Below the pieces are notes generated by a model. It was not told the origin of the DNA. It saw only the letters and a program-made list of their open reading frames with translations, and ran no database searches. Source: Banduia mediterranea (GTDB lineage: Bacteria; Pseudomonadota; Gammaproteobacteria; Nevskiales; Nevskiaceae). Taken from it: DNA of 64,000 nucleotides. Positions 60,467-64,000 of this stretch are shown here, piece after piece. Numbering within the stretch: position 1 is the first letter of the stretch; the number at the start of each line of letters is the position of its first letter. Location: the NCBI RefSeq assembly GCF_031846245.1, contig NZ_JAVRIC010000003.1, forward strand, positions 164,148-228,147, given 5' to 3'. A program made the translations under genes and the position numbers.

Positions 60467-62672
60467 TAAGCATTTCAGCAGGGTTTTTGGGGGTCTGTCT
60501 TTGTGCCTGATTCTTGCGGCATGTGATGGGGGCAGCAACGGTGGCGGTATGGACGAGCCGCCACCGCCCGACGAAGGTGTCACGATTTCGGGCACGGTCG
60601 TGGATGGTCCGGTCGATGGTGCGACGGTCGTCGCCTATTCCGTGGAAAGCGGCGGTGGCGACGGCGCCGAACTCGGAACGGCCAGCACGTCCGCTGACGG
60701 CACGTTCTCTCTTGAACTGGATGCCGTTCCGACCGGCGCGGTACGCCTCAAATCCACGGGCGGCACCTATACCAGCGAAGCTGAAATCACCAAGACCTAC
60801 TCCAGCCAGTTACTGAGCGTGATGCTGGACGAGGTTCCGGAAGCGGGCCTAAGTGACATCGTGATCACGCCCCTGACCACGCTGGTGGACAGTCGTGCCA
60901 GCGCGCTGCTGTCCGAAGCCAGCTCGGCCAAGGCGTTCTCCGAAGCTTCGGGCCAGGCCGAAGACGAAATCAAATCCTTGTACGGATTCTCGGGTGATGC
61001 CCCTGCGTTTTCCGGCCTCCGCCCGGACTTTCTGAGCGGTGCCGGAAACGGCGCGCACCTTGGCCTGGTGATTGGCTCGTTTCAGGAACTTGGCCGCCGC
61101 TCGGCGCGCGACCCGGGTGAAATCCTCAGAGCGATTGCGCAGGATCTGCGCGATGGCGAGCCCGACGGGCGCGATCACGAGGCGCCGGTTTTGTTCGGCG
61201 AGGAAGATCCCGCACCGATCACGCTCGCAACCTCGGATTTCCTGGGTGCCTTGTCGTCCTACATCGATCCGGCCAATCTGGCGACGATTCTGGCGGCCAA
61301 CGATGTTGAACTCGATCCAGCGGTGGTCGAGGACGTCCGCGGTGCGATCGTCGAGGCGGCGCCCGAATCGGCTGCACTGCAGATCGGCTCCTCGGGCGCC
61401 GTTACGGTGATCACCTCGGCGGGGACACAGATTGTCTATATTGCCGCTCGCGAAAACGGGATCAAGGCGATCGACATGACCGATCCGGAGAATCCGGTTC
61501 TGCTGCCGCTGACCGAGCTCAACGAGTCCCTGGCGGCACTCGATACGCCACTCACCAATATCGGTGGTGTGATCGCGGTTCCTGGCGCGGCGACGCCACA
61601 GTTGGTGCTGTACGACTACAGTCAGGCGCGAGTCGTGCTCGCCGACGTGGCCGGCGAGACTGTGCTGGCGGACGTCAACTTGGCCGATTCCTTGGAGACC
61701 ATCACGGGGTTCTCGGGGGGCAGCGCCTATATTTCCAGCGGCATTCCGGACCCGACCCGCGGTGTGGTGTGGCTGGCCACGGGTGATGGTTACTATCCGT
61801 TCGACTATTCCACCTTCGAACTGGGCACGCCGATCGACCTCGTCGGTGAGCAGCTGATCGCAGAGAATATCGGCGGCAACGCAGGCGCGGATTTGCTGTT
61901 CTCCCCGAATTACGGCGCCGGCAGCGGCGGCGGGCTGCAGTTGGTCAATCTCGTGGAGAAGCGTGCCTACGCCATGGACGACGATCAGTTCCAGGAACAA
62001 TTCGCGGTACCCAACGGCGGCGAAGGCTACCCGTTCGGCATCGTCGATGCCGGTGCGGTCGACAGCACGTTCAATGTCGGCATTCTGACCGGCGAGGACA
62101 CCTCGTACGTCGCATTTCTGGACATGAGCGACCCCGCCAGTTTTGTGTTTGATGACGACACGGAGACCTTCAGTATCAGCGACGCGACGCTAACGGTGGT
62201 GCTCGACACCCAGGATGAGAGCGCCTATCCGGTTCTCAGTGGTGCGGCGGTGGACTCCCAGACCCATCTCGCACTGTTCATGGCCGGGTATTCGACCACC
62301 ATCATGGTTGGCGAACTCGACGATCCGATGAATCCGGCCGGCGATACCTGGGCCGGCATGACCGACTGGGCGGTGTACTCGCCGACGGGCAGCGAATACA
62401 GCTATTCGCGCGATCCGCACGCCGTCGGCGTGGTTCAGGCGATTGCCGATAGTCAGAGTTACGGGTTCCTGCTGTCGAGCGCTCCGGCCATCCTGATGAT
62501 CGACATGGCCGCGTTTCTGGAACAGCCTCGTGTCGAGGTCGGCCATGCGCTCGCTGCCACGCCGTTCGATGGCGCCATCGTCAAGACCATTGCCATTGGC
62601 GGCACGCCTGCTCTGAAGCAGCAGCCGGCTCCGGAAACGCAGCGTGGCTTCGGCTTCACCTATCAGCAATGA
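60462..62672 (+). CDS. Large surface or periplasmic lipoprotein of unknown function
   Basis: The protein has 736 residues from the GTG at 60462 behind AAGGAGA. Lipobox: SLCLILAACDGGSNGGG. Residues about 35-110 form a carboxypeptidase-regulatory/Ig-like repeat (VTISGTVVDGPVDGATVVAY, TSADGTFSLELDAVPTG) often found on surface proteins. The middle and C-terminal parts contain propeller-like repeats with D-x-x-x-P strands (NGIKAIDMTDPENPVLLPLT, SSAPAILMIDMAAFLEQPRV). No catalytic motif is visible. It follows the two-haem protein on the same strand, so a joint function at the cell envelope is possible. A clear terminator ends the unit. Confidence 0.65.
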   Translation: MNKHFSRVFGGLSLCLILAACDGGSNGGGMDEPPPPDEGVTISGTVVDGPVDGATVVAYSVESGGGDGAELGTASTSADGTFSLELDAVPTGAVRLKSTGGTYTSEAEITKTYSSQLLSVMLDEVPEAGLSDIVITPLTTLVDSRASALLSEASSAKAFSEASGQAEDEIKSLYGFSGDAPAFSGLRPDFLSGAGNGAHLGLVIGSFQELGRRSARDPGEILRAIAQDLRDGEPDGRDHEAPVLFGEEDPAPITLATSDFLGALSSYIDPANLATILAANDVELDPAVVEDVRGAIVEAAPESAALQIGSSGAVTVITSAGTQIVYIAARENGIKAIDMTDPENPVLLPLTELNESLAALDTPLTNIGGVIAVPGAATPQLVLYDYSQARVVLADVAGETVLADVNLADSLETITGFSGGSAYISSGIPDPTRGVVWLATGDGYYPFDYSTFELGTPIDLVGEQLIAENIGGNAGADLLFSPNYGAGSGGGLQLVNLVEKRAYAMDDDQFQEQFAVPNGGEGYPFGIVDAGAVDSTFNVGILTGEDTSYVAFLDMSDPASFVFDDDTETFSISDATLTVVLDTQDESAYPVLSGAAVDSQTHLALFMAGYSTTIMVGELDDPMNPAGDTWAGMTDWAVYSPTGSEYSYSRDPHAVGVVQAIADSQSYGFLLSSAPAILMIDMAAFLEQPRVEVGHALAATPFDGAIVKTIAIGGTPALKQQPAPETQRGFGFTYQQ

Positions 62673-62706
62673 CTCGATTGAGTCGGTAGCGTGAAATGTG
62701 TGGTCG

Positions 62707-62734
62707 GGAAGGGGGCGCAGGCCCCCTTCCTCTT
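62707..62734 (+). terminator. Intrinsic terminator after the lipoprotein gene
   Basis: A perfect 10-bp stem ggaagggggc / gcccccttcc with the loop gcag is followed by tctt. It lies 35 bp after the stop at 62672. The T-run is short, so efficiency is uncertain. Confidence 0.7.
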
Positions 62735-62826
62735 GTGAGCTTGAAAGCGCTCAGGCAGCCTTCAGTTTTCAGTTGGTATCAAGAGGTGGCGTCAACTTCG
62801 ACGCGCTCGGCATTCAAGACATCCAA

Positions 62827-63879
62827 GTGAGACACCTTGCTAAGCCTGCCTGGCATTGCCTGCTGCTGTTCAGCCTCATCGCAGTGATGCCGAGTTGGGC
62901 GCAATCGATGCAGGCCGGCGCGTGCACGGCCAACGCCGCGCCTGGCGATGATCTACAGGCCGCCATCGACCGCGCAGGCAAGCAGGCCGACCCGGCCACG
63001 CTGTGCCTGGCCGCCGGCGAATACCTGCTGGATAATTTCGTCAATATCACGCGCGACGGATTCACGCTGCGCGGGCAGGGCGCCGAAACGGTGATTCGTC
63101 TGCCCGACGGCGCGGAGACTCCGGCGATCGTGGTGGGCGACTATCGCAAGGAGACGCCGGGGCGCCGGATTCATGACGTGACCCTGGAAAGGATGCGCCT
63201 GATCGGCAGTGGTTCTGACGGCAGCGAGCTGCACGCCGAATACCCGTATCTGCGCAACAGCGTGGTGGTGGTGCGCGCCGGCGAACGGGTCACCGTGCGC
63301 GAGTTGCAGGTCAGCGATTGCCGCAGCGCCTGCATCCTCACCGAATATCACAGCAGTCAGATCACGATCGTCGACAATGTGGTGAGCCACGCGGCCTGGG
63401 ATGGCATCTCGCTCAACCGCGGCGGCAGGACCGTGATTCGCGGCAACCTGTTGCAGGACAATGTGGCTGCCGGCATCACCACCGAGTTTCTCGAAAACAG
63501 CGTGATCGAGGATAACCGCTTCATCGGCAACGGCTCTCACGGCGTCTATCTGGCCGATGCCAACAGCAACACCTTCCGCAACAATCGTTTCGAGGACAAT
63601 GCCGGCGCCGGCATCTACCTCACCTGCTCGATCCGCTATCGCGATCCGGTGCTGTGCTGGGACAACAGCATGAGCCACGGCAATCGTTTCGAGCACAATG
63701 TGTTTCAGGACAACGGCTTCGGCTACCTGATCGGCGTGGATTCGGCGGCGAATTGCAAGCGTCCGAACTTCGAAGCCAACCTGTCCCGCAATGAAGTGTT
63801 CCGCAACAGCGAAAACAGCGAACCGGACTGGAACACCTACGGCTATTGTCTGCGCTACGAAGGTTCGCGCACGGAATAG
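62827..63879 (+). CDS. Exported right-handed parallel beta-helix protein (PbH1/NosD-like)
   Basis: The protein has 350 residues from the GTG at 62827 (VRHLAKPAWHCLLLFSLIAV, a signal peptide ending SWAQS); the start is inferred from the signal. The body has pectate-lyase-like PbH1 repeats: GFTLRGQGAETVIRL, SSQITIVDNVVSHAAWDGIS, GRTVIRGNLLQDNVAAGITT, NSVIEDNRFIGNGSHGVYLA and NTFRNNRFEDNAGAGIYL. Such helices are carbohydrate-active or surface-adhesion proteins. No lyase catalytic residues can be assigned. Several Cys pairs may stabilise it. The remaining 121 bp to the window end contain only a repeat. Confidence 0.72.
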   Translation: MRHLAKPAWHCLLLFSLIAVMPSWAQSMQAGACTANAAPGDDLQAAIDRAGKQADPATLCLAAGEYLLDNFVNITRDGFTLRGQGAETVIRLPDGAETPAIVVGDYRKETPGRRIHDVTLERMRLIGSGSDGSELHAEYPYLRNSVVVVRAGERVTVRELQVSDCRSACILTEYHSSQITIVDNVVSHAAWDGISLNRGGRTVIRGNLLQDNVAAGITTEFLENSVIEDNRFIGNGSHGVYLADANSNTFRNNRFEDNAGAGIYLTCSIRYRDPVLCWDNSMSHGNRFEHNVFQDNGFGYLIGVDSAANCKRPNFEANLSRNEVFRNSENSEPDWNTYGYCLRYEGSRTE

Positions 63880-63919
63880 CCGCGGGGTTCCGACAGGCGG
63901 TTCAGCCTCGTGATGCGAT

Positions 63920-64000
63920 CCAGACTTAACTGAGTCGCGCGCGGCGTGATGCCGACCGACCCTCTCCCGCTTGCGCTGAGCATTACCCACAAGGTGACTG
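63920..64000. repeat. Intergenic REP-like repeat at window end
   Basis: gcgcggcgtgatgccgac then ctctcccgcttgcg repeats the unit seen at 1240-1350. The dyad arms are incomplete because of divergence after 63981. No gene is seen here. Confidence 0.45.

Overview
The window is high-GC, gene-dense bacterial DNA with no rRNA, tRNA or CRISPR array that I can see. The gene content suggests a free-living gammaproteobacterium, possibly of the Nevskiales/Solimonas type: a sigma-54-controlled prpB-prpC-acnD-prpF propionate cluster, KynA, AtuA-type and SCP2-thiolase/DUF35 catabolic genes, many Tat-exported PhoD/PhoX phosphatases and a GlyGly-CTERM protein. The taxonomic guess is inference from gene content only.

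Region 1 (1-17.4 kb) is CoA-ester catabolism. A truncated acyl-CoA carboxylase beta gene and a Baeyer-Villiger type monooxygenase (plus strand) face a ten-gene minus-strand operon running from 15207 down to 3517. Its order is HMG-CoA-synthase-like/OB-fold fusion, SCP2 thiolase, Cys-less thiolase-like protein with its DUF35 partner, a broken acyl-CoA dehydrogenase, hotdog thioesterase, AtuA-like protein, a biotin carboxylase split from its biotin-carrier part, carboxyltransferase and acyl-CoA dehydrogenase. Many junctions are ATGA overlaps. The set looks like carboxylation and retro-aldol shortening of a branched or isoprenoid acyl-CoA. The substrate is unknown. A dyad upstream of the operon and a dead TetR fragment may be traces of its regulation. 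A DUF445 membrane protein and a MerR regulator follow.

Region 2 (17.7-30.7 kb) is a minus-strand island of exported phosphoesterases: two intact PhoD, one PhoX/DUF839, one purple-acid-phosphatase-like enzyme, a PHP/CehA-type lipoprotein and a TIM-barrel protein with a GlyGly-CTERM-like tail. It also holds a decayed PhoD and a decayed endonuclease/exonuclease/phosphatase lipoprotein.

Region 3 (30.7-42.4 kb) is mixed and scarred. It has an ISNCY-type remnant, an MFS remnant, an FAD lactone-oxidase-like enzyme, a D-threonine-aldolase-like PLP enzyme with a TetR regulator, an AraC regulator, a DUF4382-like remnant, sucrose phosphorylase, an orphan group II intron 3' end, a RelE/Phd toxin-antitoxin pair, IS1380 and IS110 fragments, a PLD-fold protein and two glycosyltransferases.

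Region 4 (42.5-48 kb) is a small nonulosonate-type surface-sugar locus: surface carbohydrate protein, 2OG-Fe(II)-like oxygenase and NeuA-like cytidylyltransferase, convergent with a CBS-NeuB-TIM barrel fusion.

Region 5 (48.3-57 kb) is the methylcitrate cluster (prpF, a ParDE pair, acnD, prpC, prpB) with divergent prpR. Region 6 (57-64 kb) has kynA, a kynU gutted by an internal deletion, a two-haem exported protein, a large lipoprotein and an exported beta-helix protein. About ten decayed genes or element fragments in 64 kb is a notable density.
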